Shown in pieces: positions 1 to 5,917 of a DNA stretch of 64,000 nucleotides. The stretch lies in contig MKTZ01000003.1 in assembly GCA_001898505.1 (NCBI GenBank), forward strand, positions 1-64,000, given 5' to 3'. This DNA comes from Sphingobacteriales bacterium 50-39. GTDB lineage: Bacteria; Bacteroidota; Bacteroidia; Chitinophagales; Chitinophagaceae. Position 1 is the first letter of the stretch, and every line of letters begins with the position of its first letter. The translations under genes and the position numbers were made by a program. The notes beneath the pieces were generated by a model. It searched no databases. It was not told where the DNA came from and saw only the letters and a list, made by a program, of their open reading frames with translations.

Positions 1-160
1 CGGAAATCGTCAGGATTTGGTAACTTTCTGGTAGGCATAGTGCAGCGTTTTAATCGTTAATAATGGCGAAACACTCCATTATCGCTTAGCTAAATTAAGG
101 CGGCCCCTCAGGGGTGACCGCAGAGTACCTGCACTATGCTTTTCTATACATCACTACTGT

Positions 161-258
161 TTCCTGGCGGATTTGAGGATGGTTGCCGAACTAAGCGCCT
201 GAATTTCTACTATTTAACACAGAAGAGTTTCAGGGTGGTTGGTGCCATTTGTTAAACA
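161..258 (+). repeat. Diverged ~97-nt repeat, copy 1
   Basis: The first 42 nt match 1739-1780 at 34 of 42 positions and end in the same TGA. In the shared frame both read F-L-A-D-L-x-x-V-A-E-L-S-A-stop. Outside the two variable codons every difference is at a third codon position and is silent. The 11-mer TTTGTTAAACA recurs 46 nt after the stop here and 45 nt after it in copy 2. This suggests two old copies of the end of the same gene plus its downstream sequence, flanking the MntA/HepT module. The parent gene is not identified. Confidence 0.55.
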
Positions 259-295
259 TCCGGATTTAGGAGTTTTAATTGTACTTTGTATAAAG

Positions 296-406
296 ATGTT
301 CAATCCGGAATATCCCTTTAAACTGCCGGTTCGTGTTTCGGGGTGGCTCACGCTACTGACCATCTGTTTTCAGACAAGGCTGATTATTGCCCAAACGCCC
401 GCATAA
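296..406 (+). CDS. Possible orphan signal-peptide fragment (36 aa)
   Basis: A short frame starts with ATG and encodes a basic N-terminus, a hydrophobic stretch (W17-LTLLTICF) and an AQTPA end typical of a Bacteroidota Sec signal peptide, then stops at once. A TACTTTG sequence just upstream resembles a weak -7 box. It may be the surviving 5' end of an exported protein gene whose body was lost. It could also be chance. There is no support beyond the signal-like composition. Confidence 0.25.
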   Translation: MFNPEYPFKLPVRVSGWLTLLTICFQTRLIIAQTPA

Positions 407-453
407 GCCTTTAGGTCTTTCAAAATTTGAAAAATAAGTGTAACTTGCAGGTA

Positions 454-744
454 ATGTATACATTAGAGGCCATATTGGAAAAGCTCCGGGCCTACAAGCC
501 TGAGCTCCAGCGGAAGTATCCCATCTCCCGCTTGGGTTTGTTTGGCTCTTACGCCCGTGGCGAAGCTACGGAGAACAGTGATATTGACGTAGCCGTCGAA
601 TTGAGTGGTCCAATGGGGCTTAATTTCGTCGAAATGGCAAACGAGATTGAAGATCTCTTCGGAACAAAGGTGGATGTCGTCCCAAAACGGTCGATCAAAC
701 CAGTTTATCTTGCTTCGGTCGAAAAAGACATATTGTATGTCTAA
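454..744 (+). CDS. mntA: MntA-type minimal nucleotidyltransferase antitoxin
   Basis: Small nucleotidyltransferase of the MNT family. The active-site signature GS-x10-DxD is present exactly as in MntA antitoxins: GSYARGE, then D-I-D. MntA proteins modify the HepT toxin on a tyrosine with AMP and so neutralise it. I chose the ATG at 454 (M-Y-T-L-E); an in-frame TTG at 427 would add nine residues. The gene overlaps the HepT gene by eight bases, the usual antitoxin-toxin translational coupling. It acts in the cytoplasm. The order antitoxin then toxin and the AT-rich context fit a mobile or island-borne module. Confidence 0.85.
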   Translation: MYTLEAILEKLRAYKPELQRKYPISRLGLFGSYARGEATENSDIDVAVELSGPMGLNFVEMANEIEDLFGTKVDVVPKRSIKPVYLASVEKDILYV

Positions 745-1093
745 ACGAACACCTTCGGTTGTTGTAGGTGATATTCTGCGCAGTATCGAGCACATCGAAA
801 CGTACACAGCTAATCTTTCATTCAATGAGTTCTCCAATAATTTCATGGTGATAGAGGCGTGTCTGTATAACATTCAAATAATTGGTGAAGCTGTGAACCA
901 ACTTGCTGATGATGTCAAAGACTCGAACCCGCAAATTCCATGGAAATTAATCAAGGGCATGCGAAATAGATTAATTCACGAATATTTCGGTACCGATCTG
1001 CCATTAGTATGGAATACGATCAAGAGCGATTTGCCCGGATTTACAGAAGAACTAAAGGTGATTCAGCATCACTTGGTAAAGGAAAATCGTTAG
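737..1093 (+). CDS. hepT: HepT-type ribonuclease toxin
   Basis: 118-residue HEPN-fold protein, toxin partner of the MNT gene that it overlaps by eight bases. Near the C-terminus it carries the HEPN RNase motif R-x4-H-x-Y: in RNRLIHEYF the first Arg, the His and the Tyr are in register. The Tyr is the residue that MntA is known to modify in characterised pairs. The helical layout (DILRSIEHIE, ACLYNIQIIGEAVNQL, then the motif) matches the family. The ATG at 737 is preferred because a longer frame from 605 would read through the middle of mntA. Length is typical and no lesion is seen. Confidence 0.85.
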   Translation: MSKRTPSVVVGDILRSIEHIETYTANLSFNEFSNNFMVIEACLYNIQIIGEAVNQLADDVKDSNPQIPWKLIKGMRNRLIHEYFGTDLPLVWNTIKSDLPGFTEELKVIQHHLVKENR

Positions 1094-1220
1094 GCCGAAG
1101 TAAAGCCGATAGCGAGATGTTGGCCTACAAACTCATTGATAAATTGGCAGAAGGAAAGTAATGAATTCGACTTGTAGAAAAGCCTGAAATAGCAGATCAT
1201 CAACGGATAAATCTACTTAA

Positions 1221-1643
1221 TTGCCGGGTTGGACACCTAAGGTAACCGAAGTTTCGAACGGCGTCTATAATATATTGTTGCCCGATAGACATAGTAGAAA
1301 AGTTGAAACTACCGGCGCAGATATTGACGCAATGATGAAGGAAGTTTTGGAGGGGGCTTTGTCCGTTGAGAAGCAGATCTCGCTTAATTGGAATAAGTTT
1401 CTTTTTGATCTATGTTTAAATATACTTGCCGACCTGAACGTCGAGAAGAATTTCGACGAAAAACATTTTGGGTTATGGATTGCCCTGTTAAGTAACAAGC
1501 GAATTGTATATGACGGAAGAGATCATTGGTTGATTTCGCAGATAAGAGAAGGAAACTACTGGTATGATGCGTGCATTTCAACCAAAGAAGACTTGGCCCT
1601 GGATGTTTTACATTTCACCAGCCTTGTAAAATCTATCAAATAA
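1221..1643 (+). CDS. Hypothetical protein, 140 aa, non-ATG start
   Basis: I do not recognise this protein. It begins at a TTG directly after an in-frame stop (1218-1220); the first in-frame ATG lies deep inside at codon 38. The product is soluble, acidic and mixed alpha/beta, with a conserved-looking centre (FGLWIALLSNKRIVYDGRDHWLI) and no signal peptide. The missing ATG suggests either a true TTG start or a 5'-truncated gene. It sits downstream of MntA/HepT, so it may be cargo of the same element. A separate short frame ending at 1161 (MLAYKLIDKLAEGK) lies between them and may be a further remnant. Confidence 0.45.
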   Translation: MPGWTPKVTEVSNGVYNILLPDRHSRKVETTGADIDAMMKEVLEGALSVEKQISLNWNKFLFDLCLNILADLNVEKNFDEKHFGLWIALLSNKRIVYDGRDHWLISQIREGNYWYDACISTKEDLALDVLHFTSLVKSIK

Positions 1644-1673
1644 GTCTCCATAGGCAAAGCTTTCATCTCTGTC

Positions 1674-1703
1674 AAAAAAAACGCCCCTCGCGAGAGCGAG
1701 AGG
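1674..1703 (-). terminator. Rho-independent terminator (minus strand)
   Basis: On the minus strand a GC-rich hairpin (CTCGC-TCTC-GCGAG, extended by G-T and C-G pairs) is followed by eight T. It comes right after a 12-nt match to the 3' end of the tRNA-Gln gene at 5626-5696, the spacing expected between a tRNA and its terminator. It may be the original tRNA-Gln terminator displaced by an insertion. Confidence 0.7.
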
Positions 1704-1707
1704 AGCC

Positions 1708-1719
1708 TGTTGCCCGACC
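1708..1719 (-). other. tRNA-Gln 3'-end-like fragment (candidate attachment site)
   Basis: TGTTGCCCGACC is identical to 5624-5635, the 3' acceptor end of the tRNA-Gln gene plus two flanking bases. A following CGAACC also recalls the T-arm. Elements that integrate into tRNA genes leave such a copy at their far end. With the truncated recombinase at 5386-5620 this would make 1708-5635 an element of about 3.9 kb. A 12-nt match is short, so this is an inference. Confidence 0.4.
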
Positions 1720-1738
1720 TGGACGTTTCTCGAACCAC

Positions 1739-1835
1739 TTCCTAGCTGACTTGATCCTAGTTGCTGAACTAAGCGCCTGATATTCAAAGTCCGGATTTTG
1801 GAATAATGCGCATCCAGGATCGATTTTGTTAAACA
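1739..1835 (+). repeat. Diverged ~97-nt repeat, copy 2
   Basis: Second copy of the sequence at 161-258, with the same 13-codon tail ending in TGA at 1778-1780 and the same TTTGTTAAACA 45 nt later. The intergenic stretch 1644-2108 that contains it also holds the terminator, the tRNA-like fragment, a small inverted repeat (TTTACT/AGTAAA near 1890) and the AHSA1 remnant. No intact gene is visible there. Confidence 0.55.
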
Positions 1836-1954
1836 CTTGGTTGGATCACCGATTGGAAGTCAATTTGGCTCAAAGGGGAATGCGTAGTTTACTATTGACA
1901 GTAAATAGTCAATTTCACAGTGCAGGAATTGCCCGGATAATGTATACCGGCACC

Positions 1955-2104
1955 GACAGGCGCCCATCATTGATCGATTATTTCTGCTTTTGTCCATGCG
2001 TCCCACACCAAATTAAGCGGTGCATCAAATTCACGTGTTACGTTAATGGCGTTGTTTTGTTTGTTGATTGCAAGATCAAACAATAATATTGTTTTGGTTC
2101 TTAT
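1955..2104 (-). pseudogene. AHSA1/SRPBCC family protein, broken N-terminal remnant
   Basis: Reading the minus strand from about 2104 gives a clear AHSA1-family N-terminus: LLFDLAINKQNN, then VTREFDAPLNLVWDAWTKAE. At the family motif D-Q-W-W-A-P the first Trp codon is TGA (1967-1969), a single base from TGG. Homology fades after W-A-P at about 1955, and the expected ATG is ATA. So the gene has lost its start, carries a nonsense mutation and is truncated. It sits just downstream of the VOC gene, at the end of the ArsR operon, and is probably a former member of it. Confidence 0.75.
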
Positions 2105-2108
2105 TTAA

Positions 2109-2513
2109 TTACATTCCAGGTTCAAGGTAAAGCACATTGAACTTGTGTCCGTCAGGGTCTGCAAAAACGCAGTAATAAAAGCCGTCTTCATGCCTGCCTG
2201 CTTTTTTTATGATTGTACCATGTGCTTGTTGAACATTATTTGCCCAATTGTCAACTTCGATTTCACTTTGTGCAGAGATAGAAAACATTATTTCACTTCG
2301 TTTGCCGGAATTATCATTCATAGCAAATTCAAGTTTATCGTGCCGGAAAAAATGAATCACGAAATTGCTGTCGCTAAACAGAAAGCTGGCAAGCTCAGGC
2401 GTCGTGGGTGTCATATTAAGTTTGAACCCCAATTGAGTGTAGAACTTCTCCGTTCTTTTAGTATTCTCTACGGCTAAGTTTGCCCAAATTTGTTTGACCT
2501 GCTCCATGAACAA
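2109..2513 (-). CDS. VOC family (glyoxalase/bleomycin-resistance fold) protein
   Basis: 134-residue single-domain vicinal-oxygen-chelate protein. The paired beta-alpha-beta-beta-beta pattern is visible: IWANLAVENTKRTEKFYTQLGFK at the start and FYYCVFADPDGHKFNVLYLEPG at the end, the latter the usual VOC strand with its D-P-D-G-H/N turn. Substrate is not predictable; many relatives are hydrolases, dioxygenases or drug-binding proteins. Start may be Met1 (2513) or Met3 (2507). It begins one base after the stop of the SnoaL-like gene, so it is translated within the ArsR operon. Confidence 0.8.
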   Translation of the reverse strand: MFMEQVKQIWANLAVENTKRTEKFYTQLGFKLNMTPTTPELASFLFSDSNFVIHFFRHDKLEFAMNDNSGKRSEIMFSISAQSEIEVDNWANNVQQAHGTIIKKAGRHEDGFYYCVFADPDGHKFNVLYLEPGM

Positions 2514-2514
2514 G

Positions 2515-2940
2515 CTATTTTATCTTTTCAGTATTTCCGGGGAAATGTATGCCGGTTCCAAAAAAAGTTTCGATAGATTTTATTTTCCCGTTGCTGAACG
2601 TGTAGTATTCAACATTGTGAACGATCTTGTTATCAGTTGTGAAGATGTTGTACATAGCGAATGCGGTGTTGCCATCGACTACAATCTTTTGAAATTCTAT
2701 ATTTTCAAAAAACTTAAGGCCGGGAGAAAGCCAACATTTTTCTTTATACTGCGCAACGCTTATATGGTCATCGTTGTTAGGGCTGGTAAAGGTAAAGCCA
2801 TCCGCAAGCTGGCTGGCAAGTAAACTCCAGTCTTTTTTTTCAAAGCCGGCAAAAAAGTTTTTTATGCGTTGCTCCTTACTCTGCGATTGGGCATGTACAA
2901 CCATGCCGAAAAAAATAACAGAAAATAAAATCCGTTTCAT
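2515..2940 (-). CDS. Secreted SnoaL/NTF2-like protein
   Basis: 141 residues with a Sec signal peptide (MKRILFSVIFFGMVVHAQS, cleavage near HAQS) followed by a single NTF2-like cone. The helix EQRIKNFFAGFEKKDWSLLASQLADGFTFTSP and the curved sheet around AFAMYNIFTTDNKIVHNVEYYTFSNGKIKSIETFFG are characteristic. Such proteins bind or isomerise small ligands; no catalytic set can be assigned here. Predicted to be periplasmic. It lies between the CrtO-like gene (26 nt away) and the VOC gene (one-base gap) in the same minus-strand operon. Confidence 0.75.
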   Translation of the reverse strand: MKRILFSVIFFGMVVHAQSQSKEQRIKNFFAGFEKKDWSLLASQLADGFTFTSPNNDDHISVAQYKEKCWLSPGLKFFENIEFQKIVVDGNTAFAMYNIFTTDNKIVHNVEYYTFSNGKIKSIETFFGTGIHFPGNTEKIK

Positions 2941-2966
2941 ACTTGCCTATTTTCAGGTATATTTGA

Positions 2967-3485
2967 TTATTTTGCTTTCAAAGGTAAAGAATTGATACGC
3001 AGTTTATTGTATTGTTGTAACATGAGCGAAGCAAAATTGTAAAATATATTGGCCAACGTAATTAGCACTCCTAAAAGAATTTTCCCTAACACAAATGAAT
3101 GAATAGAAGAAAGTAAAAAGAAAAGCAAACACATCCAATGAAAACGCTCGTACATAGAAATCGTTGTCAGGTATTGCTTGGCTTGGGCAATGGTGGTAAT
3201 AAAAAAGCTTTGCTCACTGCTTTTATTGAATTTTTTCGCCAGCGTTCCGTCCTGTACAAACCAGCGAACTGCCTTAATTTTCCATTTTTCATATTGCCTG
3301 CGATGTTTAAAAAACCGAAGTTTTTCAAACATTGTTTCGGGGAGGGTGGTGATGCTAACAGAAAATGCCATGAACAAATACGACCACATATGCAGCCCTT
3401 GCAAATACCAGTACCAAACTATTGGAGCAAAACAAAGTAAGGTCCAAAATACATTTAGAACTTGATTAACAAGGCTTTTATTCAT
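2967..3485 (-). CDS. Membrane protein resembling CrtO-type glycosyl carotenoid acyltransferases
   Basis: 172-residue membrane protein with two hydrophobic segments at the N-terminus (FWTLLCFAPIVWYWYLQGL and YLFMAFSVSITTLP) and two near the C-terminus (WMCLLFFLLSSIHSFVLG, ILLGVLITLANIFYNFASL). Two features recall glycosyl-4,4'-diaponeurosporenoate acyltransferase relatives: a K-W-K ... D-G-T-L segment after the first pair of helices, and the terminal N-x-x-S-L-M-L-Q-Q-Y-N-K-L-R motif. No other carotenoid gene lies in the window. The identification rests on motif shape only, so the function may be a different membrane acyl transfer. Confidence 0.5.
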   Translation of the reverse strand: MNKSLVNQVLNVFWTLLCFAPIVWYWYLQGLHMWSYLFMAFSVSITTLPETMFEKLRFFKHRRQYEKWKIKAVRWFVQDGTLAKKFNKSSEQSFFITTIAQAKQYLTTISMYERFHWMCLLFFLLSSIHSFVLGKILLGVLITLANIFYNFASLMLQQYNKLRINSLPLKAK

Positions 3486-3520
3486 TGCTGCTGAGTTTAC
3501 GAATTGCCCGCTATTCTTTT

Positions 3521-4285
3521 TTAGTGATGATGTACGGCCGAAACCATATTTGTTTCCACCTTTAGAATGGGTTTATACTCGGCCAGTCTTCTCAACAGAT
3601 CCTTATTGTCTTGAACGATCTTTGCCCTTTCGGTCTCTCCGGCCGCAAGCAGAATGAGATTGAAAAACGAATGCTCTTTATCTAAAGCGTCTCCGTAACC
3701 CCCCATAAATGGTTGATGGTCGCTCGGTCCCTGGCTCCCGATATCGCTATCGGTCAGATAGGGGGCATAGAACATATAATGCGGCCATACCTGGTTGACG
3801 ATACCCTGCGGAAGGCGGTTCCGCAAGAGGGGCGATAGCATATAGGAAATGCCTGCCCTCGACGCAGGTTTGTAAACACCACTGTACACCCGCTGTACGA
3901 TCGTGTCCTTGATTTGCGAAGGAGTATACTTCCCGGTAGCCCGCATGGCAGCTACATCGAGGTAAAGGACTAAATAGTTTTTCGACCCCGCGGCATCATA
4001 ACTGATGGGTTCATAAATATCGGATAAGAATTCCGCGCGTTCCCATTGCGTCCTGTTGACGAATGTGGAGAACCCGTTCGTTCCCTGCCGCGAAATATAG
4101 TATCCCTTCGCTGCGTCCAGCAGATACACGGTTGCATGCTCGCGTAAATGTGGAGGGAGCGCACTTAACGCATATTCCGTTTCCAGTTCAGGAGGCATTT
4201 TTTCAAGTTGCCATCCTTGTGTAGTTTGTGCAATACTTGATGAACAAACTAAAATCAAAAGAGTAAATTGTATAAGCGCTTTCAT
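3521..4285 (-). CDS. Secreted hypothetical protein, 254 aa
   Basis: I do not recognise the family. The protein begins with a Sec signal peptide (MKALIQFTLLILVCSSSIAQ) and a mature soluble region with no transmembrane segment. Residues 40-110 (HATVYLLDAAKGYYISRQG, FVNRTQWERAEFLSDIYEPISYD) look like a compact domain. A C-terminal helix ends in VHHH. The three terminal His could bind metal, but this is a guess. It follows the AHSA1 gene by 12 nt and shares the ArsR-controlled operon. Its base composition is somewhat GC-richer than that of the neighbours. Confidence 0.6.
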   Translation of the reverse strand: MKALIQFTLLILVCSSSIAQTTQGWQLEKMPPELETEYALSALPPHLREHATVYLLDAAKGYYISRQGTNGFSTFVNRTQWERAEFLSDIYEPISYDAAGSKNYLVLYLDVAAMRATGKYTPSQIKDTIVQRVYSGVYKPASRAGISYMLSPLLRNRLPQGIVNQVWPHYMFYAPYLTDSDIGSQGPSDHQPFMGGYGDALDKEHSFFNLILLAAGETERAKIVQDNKDLLRRLAEYKPILKVETNMVSAVHHH

Positions 4286-4297
4286 TGTTCTTGTATT

Positions 4298-4744
4298 TTA
4301 TAATGGCTGAATTGTTTGCGATAAGTAGTCAACAAGCCTTTGTGCATTTTGCTTGAAGCCAGTATCAACGCCGTAAGTCTTGGCAGCGTCAATTAAATTT
4401 TCTTTGCTTTCAAAAAGCATTTGCCAACGCAATAATGTTTGTTCGCCGCGGCTTTCGAATTCAATGGTAGCCACATATTTGAATGCGGTGAACTGTTCAT
4501 ACACTATTTTTTTGTACTTCACAATTTCTCTGAAAACACTTTTAATTTCATAATCGCTGCCATCGGGGCCGTGCATTGTCAGGTTCCATTCGCCGTTGGG
4601 CTGTACATCCATTTTCTTGATCGTGTTGGTAAAACCATCTGGCCCCCACCAAATTTTTATATGTTCGGGACTTGTCCATATTTCCCAGACAAGTTTTATA
4701 GGAGCATCAAGCAGCCGTGAAAAGATTAATTCCCGGTCTGCCAT
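4298..4744 (-). CDS. AHSA1-like SRPBCC domain protein
   Basis: Single START/Bet v1-type (SRPBCC) domain of the activator-of-Hsp90 C-terminal class. The start RELIFSRLLDAPIKLVWEIWTSPEHIKIWWGPDGFTNT shows the family's D-A-P ... V-W ... W-W-G-P pattern; the C-terminal helix (AAKTYGVDTGFKQNAQRLVDYLS) closes the ligand cavity. In Bacteroidota and others such genes are regularly paired with ArsR repressors. The ATG at 4744 begins one base after the ArsR stop; a longer form from 4765 would overlap the ArsR gene by 20 nt. Ligand unknown. Confidence 0.85.
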   Translation of the reverse strand: MADRELIFSRLLDAPIKLVWEIWTSPEHIKIWWGPDGFTNTIKKMDVQPNGEWNLTMHGPDGSDYEIKSVFREIVKYKKIVYEQFTAFKYVATIEFESRGEQTLLRWQMLFESKENLIDAAKTYGVDTGFKQNAQRLVDYLSQTIQPL

Positions 4745-4745
4745 G

Positions 4746-5090
4746 TTATCTTTTGCGCTTGGCATGCTTTTTTGTTTTTTGAATTTTGGCCAGATATTTT
4801 TCCAAAGAATCCAATTTTCTTTCCCAATATTGTTTGTATTGCTCTATCCATTCCGATACTTCGCTTAATGAATCTAATTTTGCTTCGCAATATCTTTCCC
4901 TGCCCTGTTGTTTAATAACAATCAGTCCGCATTCAGTTAAAATTTTTACGTGTAATGAAACTGCTTGCCGGCTCATTGCAAACCGTTCTGCCACCGAGTT
5001 AAGATTCAGCGGCTTTTCAGCAACCATTCCAATAATGGCTCTTCTTGTCGGGTCTGCTATTGCCTGAAATACATCTCGTCTTATTTCCAT
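4746..5090 (-). CDS. ArsR-family HTH transcriptional repressor
   Basis: Winged-helix repressor of about 114 residues. The signature D-P-T-R-R-A-I-I near the start is typical of the SRPBCC-linked ArsR subgroup. The recognition helix is in NSVAERFAMSRQAVSLHVKILTECGLI, and the wing is IKQQGRERYCEAKLD. No metal-binding Cys box is seen, so it is unlikely to sense arsenic. I prefer Met at 5090 (M-E-I-R-R-D-V) over 5102. It heads the operon running to 2109, and its promoter is covered by two tandem palindromes (5099-5140), so autoregulation is very likely. Confidence 0.88.
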   Translation of the reverse strand: MEIRRDVFQAIADPTRRAIIGMVAEKPLNLNSVAERFAMSRQAVSLHVKILTECGLIVIKQQGRERYCEAKLDSLSEVSEWIEQYKQYWERKLDSLEKYLAKIQKTKKHAKRKR

Positions 5091-5098
5091 AAAATAAT

Positions 5099-5144
5099 GC
5101 AAGTATTTGCTTGCAAATATATATGCAAGTATTTACTTGCGCAA
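5099..5144 (-). promoter_or_regulatory. ArsR operon promoter with two tandem operators
   Basis: Two near-identical sites GCAAG-N6-CTTGC lie at 5099-5114 and 5125-5140, 26 bp centre to centre. On the minus strand a TTG (5142-5144) and TATATTTG (5114-5121) are 20 nt apart, a good Bacteroidota -33/-7 pair. The upstream operator fills the spacer and the downstream one starts at the -7 box, so repressor binding would block polymerase. The start codon at 5090 follows closely. Confidence 0.75.
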
Positions 5145-5385
5145 GTTTTTTTTCCCTGGCAAATCGTTTTGCAAAAAATAATTACGATTTCCTGCCATGG
5201 TTTTAATCCAAAGGCGGGGCAAACAGAAATAAATGATCTATCAGGTAAAGTGAAAATTAAATTTCCAAGGCGTAACGAATCGGCCAAGTACACCTTTTTG
5301 TGTTTCAGGCTATTGCGGTCCCTACGCCAAGTGCAATTTTGAGTTTAATCCCTTTCAGGCACTAACACTTATTGGATAAGGTTTA

Positions 5386-5620
5386 CTGGCTGTGGAAAAA
5401 GCCGTTTCCAATCTGGCCCACTTGGAAGAATTATATAAGGAAGGGGACGTAAAGCGGGAGCGGGTTATCATTGGTTCGATTTATCCCGAAAAACTCACTT
5501 TTGACGGTTTCCGTTATCGAACCACAAGGGTAAATGAGGCCGTCGAGCTGATATACGCACTGGACTTGGGTTTCAGCCAAAATGAAACTGGACAAACCAA
5601 AGAAGTTTTTGATTTGTCCA
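5386..5620 (+). pseudogene. Serine site-specific recombinase, C-terminal fragment
   Basis: The frame from 5386 matches the C-terminal end of large serine recombinases found on Bacteroidota elements: LEELYKEGDVKRERVIIGS, then PEKLTFDGFRYRT and RVNEAVELIYALD. The catalytic N-terminal domain is missing; an in-frame stop lies just before 5386. The frame runs without a stop through the tRNA terminator and the tRNA itself, so the native end is also lost or altered. Its position against the 3' end of tRNA-Gln is where an integrase gene of a tRNA-targeting element would be expected. Confidence 0.65.
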
Positions 5621-5622
5621 GT
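5575..5622 (-). terminator. tRNA-Gln terminator
   Basis: A perfect 10-bp inverted repeat (ACTGGACAAA / TTTGTCCAGT, 5587-5622) starts three bases after the tRNA 3' end on the minus strand and is followed by a T-rich stretch (TTTCATTTTGG). It overlaps the end of the recombinase remnant. Confidence 0.7.
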
Positions 5623-5625
5623 GTG

Positions 5626-5696
5626 TTGCCCGACCAGGATTCGAACCTAGACAAACAGAACCAAAATCTGTCGTACTACCATTATACTATCGGGCA
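5626..5696 (-). tRNA. tRNA-Gln (anticodon UUG)
   Basis: 71-nt cloverleaf on the minus strand. The acceptor stem is TGCCCGA/TCGGGCA, the D-arm GTA/TAC with GG in its loop, and the anticodon stem ACAGA/TCTGT around TTTTGGT (anticodon TTG). The T-arm is CTAGG-TTCGAAT-CCTGG and the discriminator is A. CCA is not encoded. It has its own promoter (5723-5754) and terminator. Its 3' end is duplicated at 1708-1719. Confidence 0.95.
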
Positions 5697-5722
5697 ATCC
5701 GTCCTTTCTTCAAAAAGGAGTG

Positions 5723-5754
5723 CAAAAATAAGACGTGCCGGGCCATGTTCCAAA
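5723..5754 (-). promoter_or_regulatory. tRNA-Gln promoter
   Basis: On the minus strand TTTG (5751-5754) and TATTTTTG (5723-5730) are 20 nt apart, matching the Bacteroidota TTTG / TAnnTTTG consensus. The -7 box ends 26 nt before the tRNA 5' end. Confidence 0.65.
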
Positions 5755-5917
5755 AGATTTTACATCCTATTCAAAAACGCCCAGCCAGCGTATCAAAACC
5801 GGTCACTTTTGGGAGTATAGAAAAAATCAACTCTTTGATTAACAGTTACTTGAGAAAGTAGCACAATCTTGGCCGCCATAATTGAGCAGTCTGTAAAAAC
5901 AACCAAAAAGTTCCTCA

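Larger units (their letters stand above)
1..453. other. Left edge without a convincing full gene
   Basis: No complete gene is visible before the nucleotidyltransferase at 454. The stretch holds one copy of a diverged repeat (161-258) and a 36-codon reading frame that looks like an isolated signal peptide (296-406). Bases 1-160 show nothing I can name. The composition is AT-rich and the area looks like decayed mobile-element flank. Confidence 0.4.

Noticed and set aside
463..873. 136-codon antisense frame over mntA/hepT
   Set aside because: The sense genes have canonical catalytic motifs and coupling, the antisense frame has none.
1111..1161. Short frame ending MLAYKLIDKLAEGK after hepT
   Set aside because: Too short to call; may be a gene remnant but no support beyond composition.
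5621..5820. Open frame continuing the recombinase fragment
   Set aside because: The frame reads through the tRNA-Gln gene, its terminator and its promoter; this part is not protein-coding.
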